Positions 1 to 11,020 of a DNA stretch of 41,592 nt are shown here, piece after piece; the stretch's first letter is position 1; each line of letters opens with the position of its first letter. The position numbers and the translations under genes were made by a program. This DNA comes from Monosiga brevicollis MX1. Lineage: Eukaryota > Opisthokonta > Choanoflagellata > Craspedida > Salpingoecidae. The notes under the pieces are model-generated. The model was given only the letters and a program-made list of their open reading frames with translations. It had not been told where the DNA came from and ran no database searches. The stretch covers positions 147,418 to 189,009 of the forward strand of contig NW_001865059.1 in assembly GCF_000002865.3 (NCBI RefSeq), given 5' to 3'.

Positions 1-60
1 AAAGCAAAAGCCCCCACTCCCGTCTTGTACACATTGAGCACCCGCCTAAATCGAGCGCAC

Positions 61-845
61 CTTGGAGGAATGTGTGAGTTGATCAGCAGTCAGTCCAAGA
101 ATGAGGGCACCGCCGGGGCCACCCTCGGCACCCCACAAAACTCGCTCGTCGTCGACGGCAACGCGCCACTTGACACCATTGACAAATGCATCGTGACGCG
201 ACCGATGAAGCTTTTCATCGGCTGCCTGGCCAGGAAAATAAAGCATACGACAGAGCGAGCACTCGGTCTTGTTCAAAGCACGCTGCCCAAGGTCCAAAAC
301 GAGCTCCGTGGTACGTGCTGGGGTGCTCGGGGCACGATGGCGCTCACGGGCTTTGTCGCGGCGTGACGCCGAAGATCCTCGAAGTGGGGTCACCACAGAC
401 GCTGGCGGGGGCTGCCGGCGCAAAAGGATGTCAAAGGCGTTGCGCGGCCCTCCTGCTTTGCTATTGGGGATGGAAGGTTGCGTGCTGGTGGGAGTCGCAG
501 CGGCCGCATCTGCCTGTGCACTGTTTGGTGTTGCACTAGCTTTGACCGTTGCCTGGTCGTGTCTAATGGCATCGATCGACACCGGGGGCTCGATAAAGTT
601 GGCAGCTAGAGGGCGCTTGGCCACGGGCAGCCCTGCGTTGGCCCAAGCAGCAACAGGCTTGAGGACGGGAAGGCGCACCAAGCATGTCGCTGTGCACCCA
701 GACACTCACCGTCATTGGCTGAATCCAAGAAAGCATCCTGCGGAGCAGACGGATTTGAAGAGCGTTGCAGCGCAGCACCCCAGGCAGCATTTGCATCGCG
801 GTTGAGCGTAGCCAACCGGCGCTTGTGCAGCGAGTAGGCCGCCAT
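61..845 (-). CDS. ESCO: ESCO/Eco1-type cohesin N-acetyltransferase, N-terminal half (partial)
   Basis: Acetylates SMC3 of the cohesin ring to establish sister-chromatid cohesion in the nucleus. Exon 1 is 710-845 (start ATG at 845). A 77-bp GT-AG intron (633-709) leads in phase to exon 2, which runs from 632 to about 61. The diagnostic part is near the end of exon 2: LVLDLGQRALNKTECSLCRM followed by HRSRH, which is the ESCO C2H2 zinc finger (paired Cys, then paired His), then a segment matching the family's link to the acetyltransferase fold. The frame meets a stop at 46-48, but AAG|GTGCGC at 61/60 is a good splice donor, so the GNAT catalytic domain should continue beyond the left edge. The preceding region is low-complexity and Ala/Pro/Arg-rich, as expected for these proteins. 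The gene is divergent from eIF3b with 753 bp between starts. Confidence 0.82.
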
Positions 846-1393
846 GGACTGTCGTGGTGAACGCCGGTTCAGGTGAACACCGGTTCAGGAACACACGTTT
901 GCGACAAGCACACGGATCTCCAACGCAGCCGCAACTGACGCCAGACCCAGACCTTGCACCTCTTGTTTCATCAGCCACATGGACACTGCTTGGCGATCAG
1001 CGCGGCCCGCGCACCGTGATTGCCTGCTGCTGTTCCGAATCCTCAAAAAAAAAAAATGAAAAAACGCGCCGAAACGAGAAAAAAACGGTCAAGAAGTCGT
1101 CAAAAAAGTATTTCGCCCAAACTGAACAAGACTGAACCATTTTTAACATGAACATAGTCAAGTATTTTATTTACATGTGTCTGAGTTTTGGAGTTTTGTC
1201 TGACTGGTCCCCCTTGTTTGCTACCAACCGTCAACCTGCTGCCGTGACCAAGTGTCAGACCCATGTCTGCTACCAACTGAAATTGGTCGACACAACGTGC
1301 TCACACAACACACACACACACACACAGAGTTCACTTTCTAGTTTTGTGGTTTGAAAGGTAAGCAGCATTGACAGTGGCTCTGGAGGTTGGCGC

Positions 1394-1442
<49 letters not shown>

Positions 1443-1598
1443 CCCGTACCGGCGGTTGCAAAATGGCAGCGCTGTTGGGACAAGTGTTGGTCTAAAAGGG
1501 GATCCTTGAATGCATTTTCGTTCCCTCGAGTCTTGGTCAGCACATGACTTGAAGCTGACACGGCTTTTGCATGACTATCAGGGCGAATCAACGCAAAG
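846..1598. other. Divergent intergenic region with GT/AC microsatellites
   Basis: This 753-bp stretch separates the start codons of the ESCO-like gene (minus) and eIF3b (plus), so it should hold both promoters. I saw no convincing TATA box. It contains a short direct repeat of ccggttcagg (near 863 and 880), A-rich runs near 1046-1110, an AC tract at about 1309-1326 and a GT tract at about 1398-1440. No gene was recognised. Confidence 0.6.
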
Positions 1599-4250
1599 AT
1601 GTCCGGCCCCTTGCTTACCGAGGCCGATGCGCCGGTCTTGGACAACTCTTTCCGCAATGTCCTGGTGCTGTACGGTCTGCCCGACCCCGAAGCCTCCAAG
1701 ATGGCCAAGCTCGAAAAGGTCATCATCAGCAAGGTGCTGAAGGATTATCATATCGTCGAGCACCGCTTCCTCGTTGATGAGGATGGCAAGGGTCGTGGCG
1801 TTGCCTTTCTTGAGTTCGAGACTGTCGAGGCCGCCAACACCGCCCTCGTGGCCCTCGACGGCTACAAGCTGGACAAGAAGCACACCTTCCAAGCCTGCCT
1901 TCTCGAGGATATGGACCGCATCCTCAAGACCGAAGACGAGTTTCAAGCCCCGCCCGAGGAAGCCCTCGACTCAAAGCTTGTGAGTGGTGTCGCAATATAT
2001 ACTTTTGGTGGTTGTCATTTTTCAACGTTGTCCAAGCCATGTTCGTCCGACTCACTTGGTGATTGTTCTGTGCTCGACCCACGCAGAACGAGCTTCAGAG
2101 CTGGTTGCTCAACAGCGACTGCTACGACCAGGTCGCGCTGCGTTACCAGAACATGACCTCGATCGGCTGGAACATGCGTAACCGCGTGAACATTGCCTGC
2201 GAGCGTGAAGGCTGGTCCGAGCTTGGTGTGCAATGGTCGCCGCTCGGCTCATACCTGGCCACTTTTCACCAACCTGGTATCTCCCTCTGGGGTACTGAGA
2301 AGTTTGAGCGGTATGTTCTAGAGTGTGGCTTGCCTTGCGTGTGTTTGTGTGTGTTTTAGGCTTCATTCCCTTTTTCTGGCCGTCTGCTTGCATTCAAAAA
2401 CTCATATGTCCGATACGTGCGTTGCGCTGTGACAGCATCAACAAGTTTGCGCACATGGGTGTCAAGTTTATTGATTTTTCTCCTTGCGAAAACTACATGG
2501 TCACCTTTGCCCCGGCTACGCCCATCAACGAGAAGGACCCTCGCAGCATCATCATCTGGAACCTCAAGACGGGTGAGCAAATGCGCGGTTTCATGCCCCC
2601 ACGCAAGTACCGCAGCGCCCACGGTGAGGTCGAGGAGATGTGGCCCGTCTTCAAGTGGAGCCATGACGACAAGTACTTTGCCCGTATGACTGACGCGGAC
2701 ACGCTTGCCGTGTACGACACCGAGTCGTTCAAGAAGCTGGATAACCGTGGCATTCAAATCACGGGTCTGCAAGAGTTTGCCTGGTCGCCGCGCGACAACG
2801 TTATTGCTTACTGGCAGCCCGAGATTGCCCAGCGCCCCGCCCGCATGGGTATCCTGGATATTCCCCGCAAGGAGGATCTCACCACTCGCAACATGTTCTC
2901 CGTCGTTGCTTGCCACCTCGTCTGGCAAAAGTCTGGCGAGCATGTTTGCGTGCACGTCGTACGCCACAACAAAAAGAAGACTCAGCTGTATTCTGATTTC
3001 CAGATTTTCCACATGAACGGCAAGGACATCCCCTGCGATCAGCTTGAGCTGCACCGCCCCGTCGTTGGATTTTTCTGGGCACCAGAGGGCAACCGCTTTG
3101 CCGTCATTAGCGGACAACATCCCATGACTCGTGTTGAGACCTACTCGCTCGAGTCGCGCAAGATTGTCAAGCACCCCGAACACCTCGACATCACCTGCGA
3201 GAGCGTGTTCTGGAGCCCCACCTCTCAGCACATGATCCTGGCCGATCGCTTCAAGATGAACAGTGAGTTGCGTGTCGTTTGTTGATCGTGCTCGTTTTCG
3301 CTTGTTTTTGGTCGTGTATTGTTTGTTGTTTGATCTTGTGTGGACACGATGCGTCATTCGAGACACTTGATTATGTCCAGCCTTCGCATGGTGGTGGGTA
3401 TCGGCACGTATTATAAAAGGGGGCTGATAAGGATGGACGGGGCTGGTGGAGGAGATATGATGACGTTTAGAATAGGGACAGCTGAATAGCCTTGTTGATT
3501 TATTCGTGGAAGATCTTGGGTTGTAGCTTGATCGATCGCCTGATCTCTCCAGCATCGGCCCTCGTCTTGTTCGCTCAGACCCCCTGTGCCGATATCTACC
3601 ACCTTTATTGCTGGACAACAACTGCTCTTCCGTGACGCACCGCACCGCCTCTTTTGTGTTTTTTATAATGTGACATTTTTGTGTTTCTCGTCGACTCGTG
3701 CCCTCATTCTGGCGCCCTGTCGATTGCAGGCCAGCTCGTGTTTGTGGACGCCAACACAATGGAGACGATCCGCATCGTTGAGCATGCCATGGTGACAGAC
3801 ATTGAATGGGATCCCACTGGCCGCTACGTGGCCAGTATTGCCAGTGCGTCCAAGACGCAAGTGGACACGGGCTACATCATGTGGTCTTTCCAGGGCAACC
3901 AACTGCACAAGATGAACAGGAAACACTTTTTCCAGCTTCTGTGGCGTCCGCGTCCCAAGGAGCTCATCAACGATGATGACCTCAAGGAGATTCGTCGCAA
4001 CTGGAAGAAGTACCAGACCAACTTTGAGGCCGCGGACAAGATGATGATGGATCAGGCGGACGAGGAAACCCTGCAGGCTCGTCGTGCCATGCTCGAGGAC
4101 TGGAGCGACTGGCAAATGTCTGTCGAGAAGCGCCTGTCCGAGCTGCGTGCTCGTCTCAAGAAGCTTCGTCCCGAGGATCAGGAAGACATTGTTGAAATTG
4201 TGGAGACTGTCGAGGTGCCTGTCAAGGTCGAGGAGGTTATCGTGGAGTAA
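1599..4250 (+). CDS. EIF3B: Eukaryotic translation initiation factor 3 subunit b (eIF3b)
   Basis: Scaffold subunit of eIF3, which binds the 40S ribosome in translation initiation. Four exons join in phase: 1599-1979, 2087-2310, 2436-3262 and 3730-4250, giving 650 residues. The order is an N-terminal RRM (VLVLYGLPDPE and GRGVAFLEFETVEAANTAL are the RNP-like strands), then a WD40/beta-propeller region with eIF3b-typical segments (IGWNMRNRVNIACE, FSPCENYMVTFAP, VETYSLESRKIV), then a charged C-terminal helix ending in a Glu/Val-rich tail after the LRP.DQEDIVEIVE region. It is shorter than human (about 814) mainly because the acidic N-terminal extension is missing. Introns are 107, 125 and 467 bp, and the last is unusually long for this locus. 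A canonical AATAAA lies near 4522. Recognition is very strong. Confidence 0.97.
3263..3729 (+). other. Long third intron of eIF3b with a TATA-like motif
   Basis: At 467 bp this intron is three to four times the local norm. It carries tattataaaagg near 3409, a TATA-box-like string. I see no credible ORF behind it, so it is recorded only as sequence content. Confidence 0.3.
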
Positions 4251-4917
4251 ATGCCCTTCCCTGCGCCGAGCGCGACGGGTTTATGGCAGAGCCATCTTCT
4301 CGCGCGTTGGGCTTGGTGCCAACTTTTTTTCTTTTTGTTTTCGTCGTCTTCTTCACCACATGGAGTGTCGTCTTCCTTGTCTTCCGTGACGACGAGAGTT
4401 GCATGACACACTGTACTCAACTTTTCCCTGCTTTTTTTTTCCTTTTTTTGGGTTGTATTACTTACGACACGGCAAGCTCGAGGGCAATTGGCCGAGCTGT
4501 GCAAAATTCAACAGACTTTTAAAAAATAAAATGAACTGAACTGAGATCAACTCCCTACGCTTGATGCTGTCTATGAATGATGTGTCAAGAAGCGCACACT
4601 GGGATGAGATGGTTGAAAAGGCAACCAGGGTGAAGCAGTGGTACAAGCGTGACTGAGGAAAACGCTTGCCACCAGCTTTTTTCTGACACTTTTTGCTGAC
4701 AAGCCTTTCTTCCTTTGTGAGGCGTTGACAACCACACACACAACAACAACAAACAAAACAATATCTTGTCGTGCCGTGTCGCTGCGGCTTTGGTGTGTAT
4801 GAGTGTGTGTGTGTGTGCTGCCGTGCTCGCTGCCGTGCTCGCTTCTTGACGTGGTTGACGTGCTTTGCAGTTGGTGTGCCCGGGGCATCGTGTGGGGTTG
4901 AATGAACACCATTGGCC
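4251..4917. other. eIF3b 3' flank and RAB28 5' flank
   Basis: Contains T-rich runs, a poly(A) signal (aaaataaaatg, about 4520-4531) fitting eIF3b mRNA 3' end formation, and a short GT tract near 4805-4818 next to two copies of gctgccgtgctc. No gene is recognised here. Confidence 0.6.
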
Positions 4918-6097
4918 ATGGCCAGTCAGGAAGACGCTGCTGAAACTTACAAGGTTCGCGCACGCATGCACCTTTGTCGTCACCCCCTCCGAGCTGCGTT
5001 GCACTCCAGTCGCCTCACCAGCTGCCCTCGACCTTCATCCTTCATACGCCTGCGCTCACAGATTGTGGTCCTGGGGAACGGGACTTCGGGCAAGGTGGGT
5101 TCCCGCCGCTCGTCGCCGCTCGCCGCTTGCCGATTGCCGCTTGCCGCTTGCCGTCCGCCGTTCGCAGCTCGCCACACAACATGACCTACGTCCCGAGATC
5201 AGCTGCGCTCGCTGCTGCCTCAGCAGCCCGTACTCACACCCAATGACCCTGTCGATCTTCTCATCGATATAGACATCTGTCATTCGTCGCTACTGCCAAG
5301 ATGGCTTTGGCAACGCCTACAATCAGACCATCGGCCTCGACTTTTTCATGAAACGACTCAATCTGCCCGGCGACAAGTATGTCACCCTGCAGATCTGGGA
5401 CATTGGGGGCCAAGCCATTGGTGGTAAAATGATTCGCAACTACCTCGAGAACGCCAAGGTATGCTGCCGTCCCCACCCTAGTCAGCCAGCTTATCGATCC
5501 GGGCACATGAACCACCGCACCGGTGCATGACGACTCTTTGCTTTGGCCCCTTTGCATAGGGCGTCATACTAGTATATGACATCACCAACCGTGACTCGTT
5601 TGAGGATCTCGCCGATTGGTACCAACTCGTGGTGGACACTTGCTCGGACTCGGGCATGCCACATGTCGGGCTCATGGCCAACAAAAGTATGTGCTGTATC
5701 TGTCCCATCACCGAACATGGGCGGAAAAAAGATCAGTCGCCTGGCACAGCATGCTCTTTGCTCACCTCACTTCTCTGTCGGACCCGCCTCAGTGGACCTG
5801 GCTCACATGCGTGCCGTCCCCGCCGAGCGCCATGACGACTTTGCCGCACGTCACCAAATGCTTAGCTTTAGCGTATGTGCTAAAGACGGCAGCAACGTTG
5901 ATCTCTCCTTTCGTCAACTCGTGGCCAAGATAACACGCATCAGCATCTCCCCTGCCGAAATGGAAGCCTTTCGCACCAAGCGCATGACCGCCGGTATTGT
6001 CAATCATCCCAAGGCTCCCAGCGACCCCTCCACTGTTCCTAAACCCTCTGCGGCCACTCAAGGCAAACCTCGTTCAACCCTGTGCCATGTCATGTAA
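4918..6097 (+). CDS. RAB28: RAB28-type small GTPase with CAAX end
   Basis: Ras-superfamily GTPase related to animal RAB28, a farnesylated Rab linked to cilia and endosomal traffic. Exons are 4918-4953, 5062-5094, 5273-5458, 5560-5686 and 5793-6097 (228 residues; human about 221). Exon 2 is a 33-nt mini-exon carrying most of the P-loop (GNGTSGK, completed by TS in exon 3). Other motifs are switch I with QTIGLDFF, switch II WDIGGQAIGGKM (the RAB28 hallmark, replacing the usual WDTAGQE), NKMD split across exons 4/5, and a CAKDG G5 loop. The C-terminus CHVM is a CAAX box rather than the double-Cys of most Rabs, again as in RAB28. Start: first in-frame ATG, in context GGCCATGGCC. Introns are 101-178 bp. 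The intron after exon 2 holds an imperfect gccgcttgcc repeat. Confidence 0.95.
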
Positions 6098-6711
6098 TCA
6101 GCCCCACCCCCTACCCTGCCCGTTTCTTCTTCTTCTTCTTCTTCCTTTCTTCTTGACCCCCCATTTAGCGCCCTGCGGGCGAAATTGATATCAACTCTGA
6201 TAAATCACACAGCACCGAGAACGAATTATTTGCCTCAAATTTGACCATTGATAGACTCAACGTGACGTACTGCCTCAGCTTTCAACGCACCCGAGTGCAG
6301 CCATAACCCTCGCCACCAACCCATCGAAAGAACCACTCCAGCTTGGTTCCACGAAAGAGAGAAGAAACTGTAGCAGCTGTGGTAGAAAAGGGGCAGAGCA
6401 TCGATGCTGTCCTCGCGACATTGCTTGAAGAAGCGCGTACGGAAAAAAGAAAAAAAAACGCAAACGCAAGATGGATACATACGCGCGCACTGGTAAACGA
6501 CGACGACGACGCCAATCTCAACAAAAAAACAAAAACGAGAAAAGGGGGACCGGCCCCAACCTGCTGTCAGGCCCGCACAAACAAAACAAATCACTGGCAG
6601 GACTTTGACATGAAAAAAATCACAAAATGACCTCAAGAAGGCGCGAATGGTTTTCGAAACGACTACAAGCAGCCCATGTTAGCACGCTTGGCTTTGAGAG
6701 CCACTGGTTGC
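6098..6711. other. Convergent 3' flanks of RAB28 and HMGCL
   Basis: This 614-bp tail-to-tail spacer is rich in tct/ttc and poly-A runs. Several short open frames cross it on both strands, but none has a recognisable sequence or splice support. Nothing functional is seen beyond the two presumed 3' UTRs. Confidence 0.5.
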
Positions 6712-8860
6712 TCATGCAGCTTCCTTCTTCTGCTGCTCCAGCTGTCAAAGTGGAGACGGGACAGCAATAAATGTGAGTTTAAGAAACAAAAAAACAAGAA
6801 AGCCCATCTCAATGCAAAAAGCAAGGAAAGAGAACGTTGCCCTGGACGAGAAAAAAAAACGCACTTCCTCACGCTGGCGCTGGCGCTCAGCGGCAGCACG
6901 CTTGGCTTGCATAGCGGCACCTGCACGCGAGGCCGTTGGGCGACCCAATGCATTGCTGATAAAGATGCTTGCGTCGACCAACAACTACAAGCCATTGCCA
7001 CAGATGCAACCGTTAAAAAACCGGAAAGCAATGCTGGAGGTACAACTAAGGAAGGAGGGAGGAAAAAGAAGGGGAGCGAGATGGTGTTCTCACATCAAGA
7101 TCTACGCCTGTCTTGACACCAAGCCCGTTGAGCATGTACACCACGTCTTCCGTGGCCACATTGCCGGTGGCTCCGACAGCATACGGGCAGCCACCAAGAC
7201 CAGCAACCTGCAATTCCCAAAGACGAGGTGAAAAGGTGAGCAAGGGCACTCCAAGCAGCACAGCAAACACAAACGTAAACACGCTCTCTTTCCTGCCCCC
7301 GTCCACTCTCGAACCCTCTCCCCATCTCTTACGGGCGGCATTTGCACACGGATAGGCACCTACGCTGGTATCAATGGTACCGATGCCCTTTTGCAATGAA
7401 ATCAAAATGTTGCTGAGTCCCTGACCAAAAGTGTCGTGGCAGTGCACGGCCAGTGCCTCAGGGGGCACCTCCTGTACATGTAAAAAGGGCAAACCAAGAC
7501 ATGACAATGGCATGAGGGCATGAGCAACGAATTGAACAGGATGACGGTGGCATCTGAATCTTGTGATCAGGGGCTCACGGTTGACCGTCAGGCTTATTGA
7601 CGACAAGGTACGTACGGCAGAGACAGCGTCAAGCATTTCAGCCATGGCATGAGGGGTACCAACACCAATCGTGTCACCGAGCGAGATTTCGTAGCAGCCC
7701 ATGTCGTAAAGTTTGCGGGCCACACGAGCCACCACGGCGGGGTCTGTGGGCCCGTCATAGGGGCATGCAATCACGCACGACACGTAGCTGGCGAGAGTAA
7801 GCAATCGACCATGTGAGGTTGCACAGCCGCTAGTAGCCCGGAGAAAAGGGAGAAAAAGAAAAAAAGAGGAGGAAAGAGATGCACCAACGTACCCGCGCAC
7901 GAGGACATTGTCCTGCTTGGCGGCGTCCACGACGTCGCGAAAGCGCTCAATGCTCTCGTCAATGGAGCAATTGATGTTGCGACTATCCACGGAGAAGAAT
8001 GTTTGGGAAGAAAAACACGGATGAGGAAGAGGGTGGCAGACAAAGGCGGGGGTACAAAGAAATGGGATGCACGTGTCTGTACACACAAACTTGGCCACGA
8101 ACCGACTGAAAGCTTCAGAGGCTGCGCCGAAGATGGCCACTTCTTGCGCGCCAACTTCAACGGCAGCTTGGTACCCCTTGATATTGGGGGTGAGCACGGG
8201 ATATGACACGCCCGGCTGGCGATCGATTTGCTGCATCACGGCCTTGTGGTCGCCCATCTAGAGACGTGTCGGACGAGTGTCGAGCGTCGGCGTGAATTTC
8301 AGATGGCAGTTTGGGACAGCTCCAGGCATGGCATGTGGCATGGGAGAAGTCGAGACGCACCTGAGGCACCCACTTGGGTGACACAAAGCTGGTGGCTTCG
8401 ACGACGGGAAGCCCAGCAGCCGCAAGGCGCTGGATGAGCTCCACCTTGACTTCGGTGGGCACGAGCTGTCAAGGGCAGCGTCAACCAGCGACCATGAGGG
8501 CACGCAAGGGAAAAAAATATCAAGCAAGTTTGACACGGATAGAGAAGAAGGCGCAAGGCCAACTCACGCCACGCTCGTTTTGCAGGCCATCGCGGGGGCC
8601 CACTTCAACAATCTTGACATAGTCGGGCAAGTCCTTAAACTAGAAAAAAAGGCCGAACCCCAGAAGCGGTCAGGCAAGCCGCCAAATGGGACGCGTAGCA
8701 ACCCGCACGGACATGGTACACGGGCGAATGCATTCGAGTCGCAGACGAGAACGAGCCCGAGGGGTCAAGAACGCGGACGTACCAAAGGCTGGACTTGACG
8801 GCCATGATGCAGGCAACGTCGTGAGGTCGCGAGCGTTTGCAAAGCCAAGCGCCGCGCCAT
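6712..8860 (-). CDS. HMGCL: Hydroxymethylglutaryl-CoA lyase (mitochondrial)
   Basis: Cleaves HMG-CoA to acetyl-CoA and acetoacetate in leucine breakdown and ketogenesis. Nine exons on the minus strand: 8783-8860, 8568-8639, 8361-8465, 8103-8257, 7893-7982, 7616-7787, 7364-7471, 7094-7207, then 6865-6984 with terminal 6712-6741 (347 residues, ten coding blocks in all). Every junction keeps phase. Exon 1 encodes an Arg-rich, acid-free presequence ([15 protein letters not shown]...), fitting mitochondrial import. Catalytic features: [11 protein letters not shown] (metal/base loop), [30 protein letters not shown] (metal-binding His pair) and the [14 protein letters not shown] loop with the active-site Cys. 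The C-terminus differs from animals: it lacks the CKL-type peroxisomal tail and ends in a charged helix ([15 protein letters not shown], then LEQQKKEAA). Confidence 0.96.
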
Positions 8861-9206
8861 GATGACGGTGATGCCGCTGATGCCGATCCGAATCACAAAT
8901 TATACGAAGCTTTCAATCGCGTCGAGCGCCAACCAAAGGGCACACGCTACGCTGTCAACAACAACCCCAAACCCTGGCGTCTCCAACACGCCACCGAACC
9001 AAGCGCTTGACCGCCCCGGATACCAAATCCAGCCAGAGAGCTCCAACGCCACGCGAGAGAGCGAGAGAGAGAGAGCGAGAGCGAGAGAGAGAGAGAGAGA
9101 ATGCACACACACAGTTATCGTGTCGAGCAAGCTGCGTGATCGCACGCGAGAGAGAGACAAAGAGACAGAGGGAGAAGAGAGACACAGACAGAGAGACAGC
9201 GAGACA

Positions 9207-9242
<36 letters not shown>

Positions 9243-9836
9243 CAGAGACAGAGACAGAGACAGACAGAGACAGACAGAGAAGAGAGACAGAGACAGAGAA
9301 GAGAGACAGAGAGAGAGAGAGACAGAGAGAGAGAGAGACAAAGAGACACAGAGAGAGAGAGAGAGAAGAGAGAGAGAGACAGAGAAGAGAGACAGAGAGA
9401 GAGAGACAGTGAGCAGTATGACAAAATGTTATAAGCGAGTAAAAAGAGAGAGAGAGAGAGAGGGTGAGACACGAGACACAGAGAGAGAGCGTGACGCATG
9501 CGGGAGAGAGATGCATGAGAGAGAGATGCACGTCGACGACGTGATGGACGAGCGTTCATCGGCGCTGGGAACAGCAGGGATAAGAGCTGGACTCACGGGC
9601 ACGGCAAGCCCTCGAGGTCTTGGACTGGCGATTCGGCAGCGGGATGGGATGGCGCTGCCATTTGGAGCCTTGACGCCCGATCGTGTGTCAACGTTGACGA
9701 CCGCTTCTTCTACTACAAAAATCTGCTAATCTTCTACTATAACTCAGACCGTCATCTGCATTATTTCTGCATTTTCTCCATTTATTTCTACGTAAACCTT
9801 TCTTCGATTTCTTAAAAGAATTCTTCTACTGCAACG
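8861..9836. repeat. Intergenic GA/GACA-rich simple-repeat block
   Basis: From about 9051 to 9500 the plus strand is almost pure purine with embedded C: (GA)n, (GACA)n and (GAGACA)n runs broken by gaagaga. The flanks (8861-9050 and 9500-9836) hold no recognisable gene. The long open frames across the block encode only Arg/Glu or Leu/Ser strings and are artefacts of the repeat. Confidence 0.9.
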
Positions 9837-10135
9837 ATGGCGCTTCTTCTACCAAACGCTCAGCTGCTGGAAGAAAAATGGCAGCGCAGTGTGATCGCGT
9901 CCGAGCCAAAGGACCTTGAAAGCTCCCATGCTGACTCTATCTTGGACACCATCGGCCTCCCGTCGCTCACCATCTGCACCGACGGAGAAGGGGCCGCTCC
10001 CCGCTGCCGCTGCCATTCCTACACACCATCATCACCTTGACAACTTTTTTTCTTCTTCTCCAGATCTCCCCCCCCCCCACGACAACTATTTCAGGTTTAT
10101 TTTGCTTCACATGATCAAGCGTCCCAAAAGTTGTC

Positions 10136-10660
10136 GGGGTACTTGTTACGAGCTGCGGCTGCTACGGCGACGGCTACAGATGCTGCCACTGCTATTGCCA
10201 CTGCCACACTGCGACGGCTACGGCTACGGCTACTGCTACAGATACGGCTAGGGATACAGCTTCTGCTACCGATGCTGCCACTGCTACGGGTACTGCTAAG
10301 GATACTGCCATGTCTGCTAGACATACTGCTACGGATACTGCTACGGATACTGCTACGGATACGGCTACTGCTACAGATACTACTACTGCTGCTACGGATA
10401 CGGCTACTGCTATAAATACTGCTACTGCTCTGGATACTGTTCCGAATACTGCTGCGCTGCGGCTACGGTTGCTGCCATGTCTGCTACATATACTGCTACA
10501 GATACTGCTACGGATACTGCTCCAGATACTGCTCCAGATACTGCTCCAGATACTGCTACAGACACTACTACTACTGCTACAGATGCTACTACTATGCTAC
10601 TACCACCTGCTACTACTGCTACTACTGCTATTGCTATTGCTATTGCTATTGGCTGCTCCT
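10136..10660. repeat. Degenerate 12-bp minisatellite, (GCTACNGATACT)n
   Basis: About 500 bp built from variants of gctacggatact, also gctacagatact and gctccagatact, fading into ctactgctattg units near 10610-10650. It looks like a 6-bp unit (gctacg/gatact) that doubled and diverged. Long frames on both strands are Ala/Thr/Asp/Val-rich repeats and are not called as genes. A small open frame at 9837-10040 precedes it but resembles nothing I know. The 2.1-kb region 8861-11020 otherwise holds no supported gene. Confidence 0.88.
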
Positions 10661-11020
10661 GTTGTATGTTTCTGCTGCTTTGCTCCTCTTGTCTTCGCTC
10701 TTCTCTGACTTCTTGTTTCTGCTCTGCGTTGTTGCCCCCTGCGTGTCCCTCTGTCTGTGCGTGAGGCTTTGACTCTGCTTCTTCGGCCCTGCTTGCCCTG
10801 TGGGTCTGCCGCTTTGGCTTCACCCCTTTGTTCTGAGCTCGACACTAAGATCATAGATACGTTGCATTCATCGACTCAAAGGACAAAACAGGAAAAGGAG
10901 GGCAACGCAGTTGCACAGGTACCAGCCACCGCGAAGATACGACTCTGCCGCGCGGATTCAACCAAAGCAGGGAGAGGAAGGGAAAAAAAAAGCACACAAC
11001 TGAACTTCGGGTTTCATAGC

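Noticed and set aside
3408-3420. TATA-like tattataaaagg as an internal promoter
   Set aside because: It sits in an intron, with no downstream frame other than eIF3b exon 4 and no further promoter evidence.
2356-3759. 467-codon minus-strand frame opposite eIF3b
   Set aside because: It is the shadow of the eIF3b coding exons; the plus strand carries clear eIF3b homology.
8955-9729. Long open frames of Arg/Glu or Leu/Ser repeats (up to 240 codons)
   Set aside because: They are translations of the GA/GACA simple repeat in several frames and on both strands, with no unique sequence to support a gene.
10131-10823. Ala/Thr/Asp and Val/Ala-rich frames over the minisatellite
   Set aside because: Open only because the 12-bp unit has no stop in those frames; no start context, splice signal or family resemblance.
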